Positions 1 through 5,501 of a stretch of DNA of 6,043 bases are shown here, in pieces. The stretch is from contig CAZPXF010000107.1 in the NCBI GenBank assembly GCA_964590945.1, positions 1-6,043 of the forward strand, read 5' to 3'. The notes under the pieces were generated by a model, which ran no database searches, was not told the origin of the DNA, and saw only the letters and a program-made list of their open reading frames with translations. This DNA is from CAZPXF01 sp964590945. Lineage in GTDB: Bacteria; Bacillota; Clostridia; Lachnospirales; Lachnospiraceae. The position numbers and the translations under genes were made by a program. The number at the start of each line of letters is the position of its first letter. Position 1 is the stretch's first letter.

Positions 1-649
1 CTTCTGCGATCTCATTTACCGGATAAGCGTCTACTTCCCAGCCGAATTTGATCTGCGCTTCAACCTTATCGCCCTCTGTTACAGCTACGTTTCTCATGTT
101 GTCAGCGATACGCATTACACGAACATGGCTGCTCTCGATAATACCAACTGCCGTACACATCCAGGAGCCGATCTTCTTCTGAACGTCCTCGTCCTCCCAG
201 TAGCCTGCAATGATCTTACGCTCCATTTTCAGACGGCTGAAAATGTGTCCGTACTCTCTGTCGCCGTGAGCAGCCTGATTCTCGTTCATGAAGTCCATAT
301 CAATCGTATCATACGGGATCTCGCGGTTAAACTGTGTATGAAGGTGAAGCAAAGGTTTTCTGTATTCCTGAAGTCCTAAGATCCAGGATTTTGCAGGTGA
401 AAATGTGTGCATCCATGTGATGACGCCGGCACAGTTCTCATCCATATTTGCCTCGTTAAAAGTCTTCCTGATCAGCTCATTTGTGATCAGGGTCGGCTTC
501 CACACGACTTCGTAAGGAAGATTCCCGGAAGCGTTCAGCGCATCCACAATCTGTCTGGAATGCTGGGCTACATGTGCCAAGCACTCATCTCCATATAAGT
601 CCTGTGAACCAGTACAAAACCAAAACTGATAATTTTTTGCCTGTAACAT
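1..649 (-). CDS. araA: L-arabinose isomerase, N-terminal part (cut by window edge)
   Basis: Cytoplasmic enzyme that interconverts L-arabinose and L-ribulose, the first step of arabinose catabolism. The frame is open from the ATG at 649 to the window edge, giving 216 residues of a protein usually near 500. Visible family motifs are GSQDLYG (residues 14-20), ITWMHTFSPAK (77-87), LHTQFN (103-108), IDMDFMN (116-122), the active-site-region His in NQAAHGDREYG (124-134), and DNMRNVAVTEGDKV (183-196). The metal-binding Glu and His residues of the family lie in the missing C-terminal half. The start is fixed by AGGAGG at 657-662, 7 nt upstream. One difference from the Bacillus and E. coli proteins as I recall them is Ser88 where they have Met in SPAKMW. 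It follows araR in the same direction after a 142-bp gap that holds a hairpin and a likely operator, so it may be transcribed from its own regulated promoter. Identification is secure. Confidence 0.96.
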   Translation of the reverse strand, partial: MLQAKNYQFWFCTGSQDLYGDECLAHVAQHSRQIVDALNASGNLPYEVVWKPTLITNELIRKTFNEANMDENCAGVITWMHTFSPAKSWILGLQEYRKPLLHLHTQFNREIPYDTIDMDFMNENQAAHGDREYGHIFSRLKMERKIIAGYWEDEDVQKKIGSWMCTAVGIIESSHVRVMRIADNMRNVAVTEGDKVEAQIKFGWEVDAYPVNEIAE

Positions 650-668
650 TTTTGTTCCTCCTGTTTTA

Positions 669-696
669 ATAATTAAAAATATGTCAACATATCCAA
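669..696 (-). promoter_or_regulatory. Possible araA promoter
   Basis: On the minus strand a weak -35 candidate TTGGAT (691-696) is followed after 16 bp by AATTAT (669-674); an alternative -10 is TATTAA at 666-671 with 19 bp spacing. Transcription would begin near 662, giving a very short leader that begins at the AGGAGG. The inverted repeat at 679-692 lies between the two boxes and overlaps the -35 box, as expected for a repressor site. Both boxes match the consensus poorly, so this is a suggestion only; read-through from araR could also feed araA. Confidence 0.3.
679..692. promoter_or_regulatory. Inverted repeat, likely AraR operator
   Basis: The minus strand reads ATATGTTGACATAT: perfect 6-bp arms (ATATGT and ACATAT) around a 2-bp centre. 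It sits 30 to 43 bp upstream of the araA start codon. GntR-family operators typically have a GT-N-AC core inside an A/T-rich palindrome, and this has GT-TG-AC. The B. subtilis AraR site (ATTTGTACGTACAAAT) shares the TGT...ACA arms but has a 4-bp centre, so the match is to the family pattern and not to that exact site. The adjacent araR gene supports the assignment. I did not see another copy in the other gaps; the promoter of the transporter operon is outside the window. Confidence 0.55.
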
Positions 697-730
697 TATA
701 TCGCCGTCTGCAGAAAACCCGGAAAGACGA

Positions 731-769
731 AAGGCAGAAGATACAGCCGATTCAAGTATCCCCTGCCTT
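731..769 (-). terminator. Terminator-like hairpin after araR
   Basis: On the minus strand AAGGCAGGGGATAC (769-756) pairs with GTATCTTCTGCCTT (744-731): 14 uninterrupted pairs, two of them G-U, around an 11-nt loop. The two G-U pairs would be A-C mismatches in a plus-strand RNA, so the fold favours the minus transcript. The following bases, TCGTCTTT, are U-rich but interrupted, so termination is probably partial. It begins 22 nt after the araR stop codon and lies upstream of the putative araA operator. It could end the transporter-araR transcript, or act as a processing or stabilising stem. Confidence 0.55.
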
Positions 770-791
770 CACTTTTGTATTTCATCCGTTC

Positions 792-1877
792 CTATTCTAT
801 TTTATGGACAGAATTGCGGAGAACAGGTTCAGCGCCAAATATATAATTACCGTCAAACACCGGATTCTCGATCATCTTTAAAAGATTTTCTGCTGTTTTC
901 TCGCCCAGCTTTTCTTTTGGGTGCGGGAAAGATGTAAATGGTACCTTACAGATTTCAGAAAGATCCGAATCATCAATGCTCACGACCGATAAATCCTCCG
1001 GTACGCGGATCCCCCGCTTTAATGCGAGATCGATCACCTGTACTGCGACTTCATCGTTATAGCAAACGATTCCCGTACATCCTGCAATCCTCTTAAACAG
1101 ATACTCCTCCTGCTCCTTTAATTCCATCTGCGCTTCCGTATCGATCCAGAATATCTGTCTGGAATCGATCTTCAGATCAGCCTTAATGACCGATTCGACA
1201 AATCCGCTGTATCGGCGATATCCCTGACCGTCGTCCAGTTTGAATATACCGGCAATGTTTTTATGACCTGCATCGATCAAAAGCTGCGCCGCACCCGCTG
1301 CGACAGCCTTATCATCAAGTCTCACGCACGGAGCCTTCAAATCCGGATATATGTCGTTAAAAAATATGACCGGGATTTTTTTATCCAAAAACTCCTGATA
1401 ATATTTTAAATTACGGTTCGGCAGCGCGCCCTTTGACGCTTCCACGATCAGTCCGTCTATTTTGTCCTTTTTCAGAAGCATCTTCAATATCCTGGACTCA
1501 TTTGTAACTTTATTATCTGTGAAAGAAACCATCATAGCGTATCCGGCCTTAGCAAGCGTTTTCTCAATCCCTCTGAGCGTCGGCGGGAAAATATAGCTCT
1601 CATAGAAGGTACTGACAACGGCAACATTCATGTATTTCTTCTTTCTTGTTCCCGGAGCAATACCTCCAACATAAGTTCCGCTTCCCTGTACACGCGTTAA
1701 GATTCCCTGTTCGACCAGAACCTGCGTCGCCCGCCGGATGGTCTGACGGCTGAGTCCAAAGCTTTTGCTCATTTTCTCTTCTGCTGTCAGCCTGTCGCCG
1801 GAGCGCAGCCGCCCCGAGGCTATTTCCTCTGTGATCCAGTCCGTTACTTTCTGATATTTTGGTTCCTGCACTGCCAT
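792..1877 (-). CDS. araR: AraR-type arabinose repressor (GntR HTH fused to LacI-type sensor)
   Basis: Transcription regulator expected to repress arabinose genes until sugar binds. With this start it has 361 residues, close to B. subtilis AraR. Counting from the longer start at 1892, residues 12-76 form a GntR winged helix-turn-helix, with SRQTIRRATQVLVEQG as recognition helix and VQGSGTYV as wing. Residues 88-362 form a periplasmic-binding-protein-like sensor with IDGLIVE (145-151), GHKNIAGIF (209-217), YNDEVA (278-283) and VPEDLSVVSIDDS (297-309). Stretches such as YIFP..RGIE and DGLIVE..K.AL match AraR specifically, as I recall that protein. Start choice: ATG 1877 has GGAG 9 nt upstream, while ATG 1892 has only AGGA 2 nt upstream, which is too close; choosing 1892 adds five residues. 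It lies 27 bp after the second permease, probably as the last gene of the transporter operon. Its likely target is the palindrome before araA. Confidence 0.9.
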   Translation of the reverse strand: MAVQEPKYQKVTDWITEEIASGRLRSGDRLTAEEKMSKSFGLSRQTIRRATQVLVEQGILTRVQGSGTYVGGIAPGTRKKKYMNVAVVSTFYESYIFPPTLRGIEKTLAKAGYAMMVSFTDNKVTNESRILKMLLKKDKIDGLIVEASKGALPNRNLKYYQEFLDKKIPVIFFNDIYPDLKAPCVRLDDKAVAAGAAQLLIDAGHKNIAGIFKLDDGQGYRRYSGFVESVIKADLKIDSRQIFWIDTEAQMELKEQEEYLFKRIAGCTGIVCYNDEVAVQVIDLALKRGIRVPEDLSVVSIDDSDLSEICKVPFTSFPHPKEKLGEKTAENLLKMIENPVFDGNYIFGAEPVLRNSVHKIE

Positions 1878-1886
1878 ATCCGTCTT

Positions 1887-1890
1887 CTCC
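1887..1890 (-). promoter_or_regulatory. Ribosome binding site deciding the araR start
   Basis: GGAG on the minus strand, 9 nt before the ATG at 1875-1877. It overlaps the upstream in-frame ATG (1890-1892), so initiation at one would interfere with the other. The upstream ATG is preceded by AGGA only 2 nt away, below usual spacing. Confidence 0.5.
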
Positions 1891-1904
1891 ATATTCCTGC
1901 AGTT

Positions 1905-2873
1905 TTATTTAATAACCTGCAATGATTTCCTGTCTGCAAATACTGCAACGAATACCAGGAATATGATGCCTTCGATCAACTGCAGCATCTGTGTGGAGAT
2001 TCCCATCATGGTAAGTCCACTGTTCAGTACGATGTACAGCAGCGATCCAACAACAATATTTCCAAACCGTACGTTCGCTCCGCCGGAGATCGGCATACCT
2101 CCAAGTACCAGTGCAATCAATATCTGCGTCTCAAGCTGATTGCCGCCCGATGATGTAACGGAACCAACCTTGATAACATTAATGAACGCTGCAAATCCAG
2201 TGATCGCTCCTGCCAGAACATAGATCAGGAATTTCATTCTGTCTGTGCGGATACCGGCGAATTTCGCCGCTTTCTCGCCTGCTCCGATCGCCTTTAAATG
2301 CGTGCCGAACTTTGTATACCGGAATGCAATAAATCCTACGATCAGAATAACAAGCGTACATGCTAATTTCAATGCCGTTGTATCATAGTTGATCAATGTC
2401 GCAGAGCCGCCAACCGGGGCATCCGTTGTCAGATATTTTATTATACCACGGAACAGGAACATTGTACAAATTGTTACTATGAAAGATTTAATTTTTCGAT
2501 TTACATAGAAGAACCCGTTGATCGCGCCAATAGCCGCGCCTGTAACGATACCGCCAACGATCGCAAGAACCAGATTCGTCTTGGAAAGCATGCAGACTAC
2601 AATAGACGCCAACCCAAGGATGGAACCCTGTGAAAAGTCCAGACCTCCCATAGACATTATGAAAAATACTCCCATAGCAGAGATCATTGTTACATATACC
2701 TGGGAAAGAACCAGGTTCATATTCGACTGCATCCTGCCGTCCGTCAGAATATTAAATAGTATAAAGACAACTACCAGACCTACAATCGGAAGCACACGGC
2801 GGAGCATTGTCATTGTTGAGAACTTCTTTAGCTCTTCATCTTTACTTACTTTTTTTGTATTTGTATTAGCCAT
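1905..2873 (-). CDS. Sugar ABC transporter permease, RbsC/XylH type (second permease)
   Basis: Inner-membrane channel subunit of a CUT2-class sugar importer, 322 residues, the usual length for the family. After a charged Lys-rich N-terminus (1-25) come roughly eight to ten hydrophobic segments, for example near 27-43, 58-75, 100-122, 168-184, 214-233, 271-288 and 296-312. Family motifs are GGLDFSQGS (76-84), INGFFYVNRKIKSFIVT (118-134), KFGTHLKAIGAGEKAAKFAGI (split: Gly190 through Ile208) and the canonical LGGMPISGG (257-265). It starts at an ATG with AGGAGG whose first A is the last base of the ATPase stop codon; the gap is 11 bp, which suggests coupled translation. It is clearly different from the other permease in this operon, so the two probably form a heterodimer. 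Substrate is inferred to be L-arabinose from araR and araA. Confidence 0.93.
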   Translation of the reverse strand: MANTNTKKVSKDEELKKFSTMTMLRRVLPIVGLVVVFILFNILTDGRMQSNMNLVLSQVYVTMISAMGVFFIMSMGGLDFSQGSILGLASIVVCMLSKTNLVLAIVGGIVTGAAIGAINGFFYVNRKIKSFIVTICTMFLFRGIIKYLTTDAPVGGSATLINYDTTALKLACTLVILIVGFIAFRYTKFGTHLKAIGAGEKAAKFAGIRTDRMKFLIYVLAGAITGFAAFINVIKVGSVTSSGGNQLETQILIALVLGGMPISGGANVRFGNIVVGSLLYIVLNSGLTMMGISTQMLQLIEGIIFLVFVAVFADRKSLQVIK

Positions 2874-2879
2874 GACTTT

Positions 2880-2885
2880 CCTCCT
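2880..2885 (-). promoter_or_regulatory. Ribosome binding site overlapping ATPase stop codon
   Basis: AGGAGG, 6 nt before the second permease ATG; its first A is the final base of the ATPase TAA. Ribosomes ending the ATPase cover this site, so the two genes are likely translationally coupled, which would balance ATPase and permease amounts. Confidence 0.75.
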
Positions 2886-4390
2886 TATACCATCTTCGAA
2901 ATCAGGCTGTTCTCATCCATCTCCGGGTCTCGCATAAGTTCGCCGCTGAGTTTGCCGTCTTTCATAATAATAATCCTGTCGCACATTCCAATCAGTTCCA
3001 TCAGCTCTTCCGAGATCATGATGATGGACTTGCCGTTTTTACGCATATGATCCATTAACTGGTAAATATCCTGCTTCACGCCGATATCAATTCCTCGCGT
3101 CGGTGAATCCAGGACAATGATATCAGAATCTCTTCCGATCCAGCGTGCCAGAACGACCTTCTGCTTGTTACCGCCGGACAGCTCGGATACAAACTGATCT
3201 GTATTGACCATCTTAACGGAAATCTGTTTTGCATATTTGTCTGCAAATTCACGCAGCTTCTTGTCGCTCAGGAGCTTCAGCGGGCCGGAGCCAAGTCTGT
3301 TCAAAGACGGCAGACAGATATTGTCTCCGATACTCTGATTCAGGACAACAGACTCATTGTCACGGTCTTTGGATGTATAGGCAATACTGTGGCTGATCGC
3401 TGTAGGAATATCGTTGATCGATGTCCCGTCAGCAAGCGTAACAGAACCTTCTCTGTCAAAGGAACCGCCGAATACCGCTTTCCCTACTTCATGCATACCG
3501 GATTCAGAAAGACCGCCGAAACCAAGGATCTCGCCTTTATGAAGATCAAAGCTTACGTCACTGATAATTCCGGGAACCGTCACGTTCTTTACGGAAAGAA
3601 CAACTTCATCCGAGATCTTCTCACCGTAGTCAGCACGGTAATAATCTCCCGTTACTTCACGCCCTACCATCAGCTTCTTGAGGCTGTCCTCCGTCATATC
3701 TTCACTCTTAACTGTGTCAATATAGATGCCGTCCCGCAGGATCGTGATCGAATCGGACTTATCCAGAACTTCCGGAAGGTCATGGGAAATAAAGATGACC
3801 GTATTCCCTTCGGAACGGATGCGGTTCATATGCTTGTAGAGCTCCTCACGGCCTTCCTGGGAAAGCGCTGTGGTCGTCTCATCAATAACCACGATCTTCG
3901 GCTGGAAATAGGTAGCTTTTACGATCTCAACCAGTTTTCTGTCCTCGAAATTATATTCGTCGATCATACGCGATGCCTTAATACGCTCAAAGCCGTATTT
4001 CTGGAGCAGCGCATCCGCCTCTTTATTCATGGCGTTTGTATTTTTGATTCCGCATTTAACAAAACGTTCTTCATGACCAAGGAAAATATTTTCCGCAACC
4101 GTCAGTCCGGACAGCGTTCCTAATTCCTGTACGATAATGGATACTCCCTGGTTGTTTGCTTCTACCTGATTCTTCGGGTGAATCTCTTCGCCATCCAGGA
4201 TAAATGTTCCGCTGTCGATCGTATAAATACCTGTCAGCATATTTGTCAATGTGGATTTCCCGGATCCATTCTCACCGATCAGCGCGTGAACCTCACCCTT
4301 ATTAATATTAAATGATACGTTCTGTACTGCCTTCGTAATTCCAAAGGACTTGCATACATTCTGAACCTGTAATCTTACTTCACTACTCAT
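2885..4390 (-). CDS. Sugar ABC transporter ATP-binding protein, two-domain RbsA/XylG type
   Basis: Cytoplasmic motor of the importer: two fused nucleotide-binding domains, 501 residues, normal for the family. The first domain has Walker A GENGSGKST (39-47), Q-loop Gln88, Walker B KIVVIDE (165-171) with catalytic Glu171 and switch His203. Its signature (LSxGQ in relatives) is replaced by YNFED (146-150) although the following RKLVEIVKA is conserved. The second domain (about 260-501) has a degenerate P-loop GFGGLSESG without the Lys (290-298), an intact LSGGN signature (404-408) and Walker B IIVLDS (424-429), where Ser429 replaces the catalytic Glu. So one composite site is complete and the other is dead. 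Loss of the second P-loop Lys is usual for RbsA relatives; the Ser and the YNFED are less so. Start fixed by AGGAGG at 4399-4404, 8 nt upstream; 18 bp after the first permease. Confidence 0.95.
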   Translation of the reverse strand: MSSEVRLQVQNVCKSFGITKAVQNVSFNINKGEVHALIGENGSGKSTLTNMLTGIYTIDSGTFILDGEEIHPKNQVEANNQGVSIIVQELGTLSGLTVAENIFLGHEERFVKCGIKNTNAMNKEADALLQKYGFERIKASRMIDEYNFEDRKLVEIVKATYFQPKIVVIDETTTALSQEGREELYKHMNRIRSEGNTVIFISHDLPEVLDKSDSITILRDGIYIDTVKSEDMTEDSLKKLMVGREVTGDYYRADYGEKISDEVVLSVKNVTVPGIISDVSFDLHKGEILGFGGLSESGMHEVGKAVFGGSFDREGSVTLADGTSINDIPTAISHSIAYTSKDRDNESVVLNQSIGDNICLPSLNRLGSGPLKLLSDKKLREFADKYAKQISVKMVNTDQFVSELSGGNKQKVVLARWIGRDSDIIVLDSPTRGIDIGVKQDIYQLMDHMRKNGKSIIMISEELMELIGMCDRIIIMKDGKLSGELMRDPEMDENSLISKMV

Positions 4391-4408
4391 TGTATGTCCC
4401 TCCTTCGA

Positions 4409-5377
4409 TTATTTAACGATCTCGCCCTTGTCAACCTTGGTTGTCAGGGTGATAACGATCAGCAGTGCCAGACCGGTAATAACGTCCTGGATCGCGGTAG
4501 GCGCTCCCAGTGCGATAAATCCGTAGAAAATGATATTGATCACGAACTCACCGATAACGATCGCCTGGATCGGAATCCCGTATTTTCTGAATGCCATACC
4601 GAAGAAGCAGCCCATCGTCGGCGTAAAGTTACGGCTCATGGAAGACATACCTGTTACTGCTACCATGGAAGAACCATAACTGATGGAAAGGATTGCCTCA
4701 ACGCCGAAGAAAGCGCCGCTGATGATAAATGCCAGTACCTTATATTTGTTTACATTGATACCCATATTCTTAGCTACAAATTCGTTCGAACCGATTGCAT
4801 ATGTGTATGTTCCGACCTTTGTATAGTTCAGGAATATGTAAGCTACAATAAAGGCGATCACTGAGAGAATAATACTCCCCTGAATAGAACCGAACAGACG
4901 CATATCGGAAGGAAGCGTCTGAACTACTCCGCCTGCAATGTAGTTCGCAATGGATTCATAGATCAGCGCCAGTCCTGTAGTAACGATCATGGACGGGATT
5001 CTAAGCTTTACGTAGAAAAGACCGTTTAACACTCCGACGATCGCTCCGCAGACGATACTGCCGACAACGAATCCGGCATAACCCAGATTAAATCTTGTCG
5101 CCATGACGCATCCGACGATCGATGATAAAATAATGTTGGCGCCGATGGAAAAGTCGAACATTCCCATGACCATTACGAAATAAAAGCCTACGGCGCCTGT
5201 CGCTGCAAGAAGACCTGCCTGAAAGTACTGGAGTAACTGACTCGGCGAGCCGAAATTGCCTGGCGTTATGATTTTAAAGATTGCCCAGGACAGGATAAGC
5301 AAAACAACTAATATCAGATATCCTTTCGCTTTTCCGGACAACTTTTTTGTTCCTGCTGTTTTTGTAGATGAACTCAT
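4409..5377 (-). CDS. Sugar ABC transporter permease, divergent RbsC/XylH type (first permease)
   Basis: Membrane channel subunit of the same importer, also 322 residues. Hydrophobic segments lie near 19-37, 52-72, 99-122, 128-145, 166-184, 212-232, 268-290 and 295-312. Family marks are GMFDFSIGA (72-80, GGIDLSVGS in relatives), GVLNGLFYVKLRIPSMIVTTG (split: Gly115 through Gly135) and YAIGSNEFVAKNMGINV (193-209). Near 251-264, where relatives carry a LGGxxxxGG motif, it reads NFTPTMGCFFGMAF and lacks the paired glycines; the other permease here has that motif. The start ATG at 5375-5377 is preceded by GTGAGG (5386-5391) with 8 nt spacing, a modest site. The gene follows the binding-protein gene after 124 bp that includes a strong stem-loop, so its expression may be lower than that of the binding protein. 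Family assignment is firm; substrate is inferred from context. Confidence 0.93.
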   Translation of the reverse strand: MSSSTKTAGTKKLSGKAKGYLILVVLLILSWAIFKIITPGNFGSPSQLLQYFQAGLLAATGAVGFYFVMVMGMFDFSIGANIILSSIVGCVMATRFNLGYAGFVVGSIVCGAIVGVLNGLFYVKLRIPSMIVTTGLALIYESIANYIAGGVVQTLPSDMRLFGSIQGSIILSVIAFIVAYIFLNYTKVGTYTYAIGSNEFVAKNMGINVNKYKVLAFIISGAFFGVEAILSISYGSSMVAVTGMSSMSRNFTPTMGCFFGMAFRKYGIPIQAIVIGEFVINIIFYGFIALGAPTAIQDVITGLALLIVITLTTKVDKGEIVK

Positions 5378-5389
5378 TTCGTATACCTC

Positions 5390-5405
5390 ACTTTTTCAAA
5401 AAAGT
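5390..5405 (-). repeat. Short A/T inverted repeat beside the first permease ribosome site
   Basis: Minus strand ACTTTTT-TG-AAAAAGT, perfect 7-bp arms. Its 3' end overlaps the GTGAGG ribosome site by two bases. A 2-nt loop is too tight, so at most about 6 pairs would form, mostly A-U. It might slightly affect initiation, or be chance in A/T-rich sequence. Confidence 0.25.
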
Positions 5406-5426
5406 TGTACTATGCTGTTTTCACAA

Positions 5427-5461
5427 CGGGAGTCGGCATCGCCGTGCGATGCCGGCTCCCG
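5427..5461 (-). other. Strong intercistronic stem-loop between binding-protein and permease genes
   Basis: Minus strand CGGGAGCCGGCATCG (5461-5447) and CGATGCCGACTCCCG (5441-5427) form 14 pairs with one internal C-A mismatch around a 5-nt loop CACGG; most pairs are G-C. The next bases are TTGTGAAAAC, not a T tract, so it is not a standard intrinsic terminator. It lies 40 nt after the binding-protein stop and about 50 nt before the permease start. Stems at this place in sugar ABC operons commonly protect the 3' end of the binding-protein mRNA and limit permease expression; that role here is inferred from position. The rest of the 124-bp gap (5378-5501) shows no gene and no convincing promoter. 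Confidence 0.7.
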
Positions 5462-5501
5462 AAAAGTTCTGATTTAACTAATTCCCCATCCAGCTAAATT
5501 A

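Noticed and set aside
682..687. Perfect TTGACA -35 box on the minus strand inside the inverted repeat
   Set aside because: With normal 16-18 bp spacing the -10 box would fall on the araA ribosome site (ACAGGA region), which does not resemble TATAAT and leaves no leader. It is better explained as the core of the operator.
1893..1960. Separate promoter for araR within the end of the second permease (TTGCAG boxes)
   Set aside because: The TTGCAG copies have no acceptable -10 at normal spacing, and the 27-bp gap fits co-transcription.
2518..2937. Plus-strand open frame (139 codons) antisense to the second permease
   Set aside because: Overlaps a gene with clear family motifs and shows none of its own.
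3389..4123. Long plus-strand open frame (244 codons) antisense to the ATPase
   Set aside because: It lies wholly inside the well-supported ATPase gene, has no recognisable motifs and no convincing ribosome site; it is a shadow of the coding bias on the other strand.
2885..4390. ATPase considered as a pseudogene because of missing motifs
   Set aside because: The frame is full length, has a strong ribosome site, and keeps one complete composite ATP site; the substitutions are complementary and not random.
4394..4864. Plus-strand open frame (156 codons) antisense to the first permease
   Set aside because: Composition is rich in Asp, Cys, His and Asn, typical of the reverse of membrane-protein codons; no family resemblance.
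5404..5426. Possible CcpA (cre) site, TGAAAACAGCATAG on the minus strand
   Set aside because: It lacks the central CG and several conserved bases of the cre consensus.
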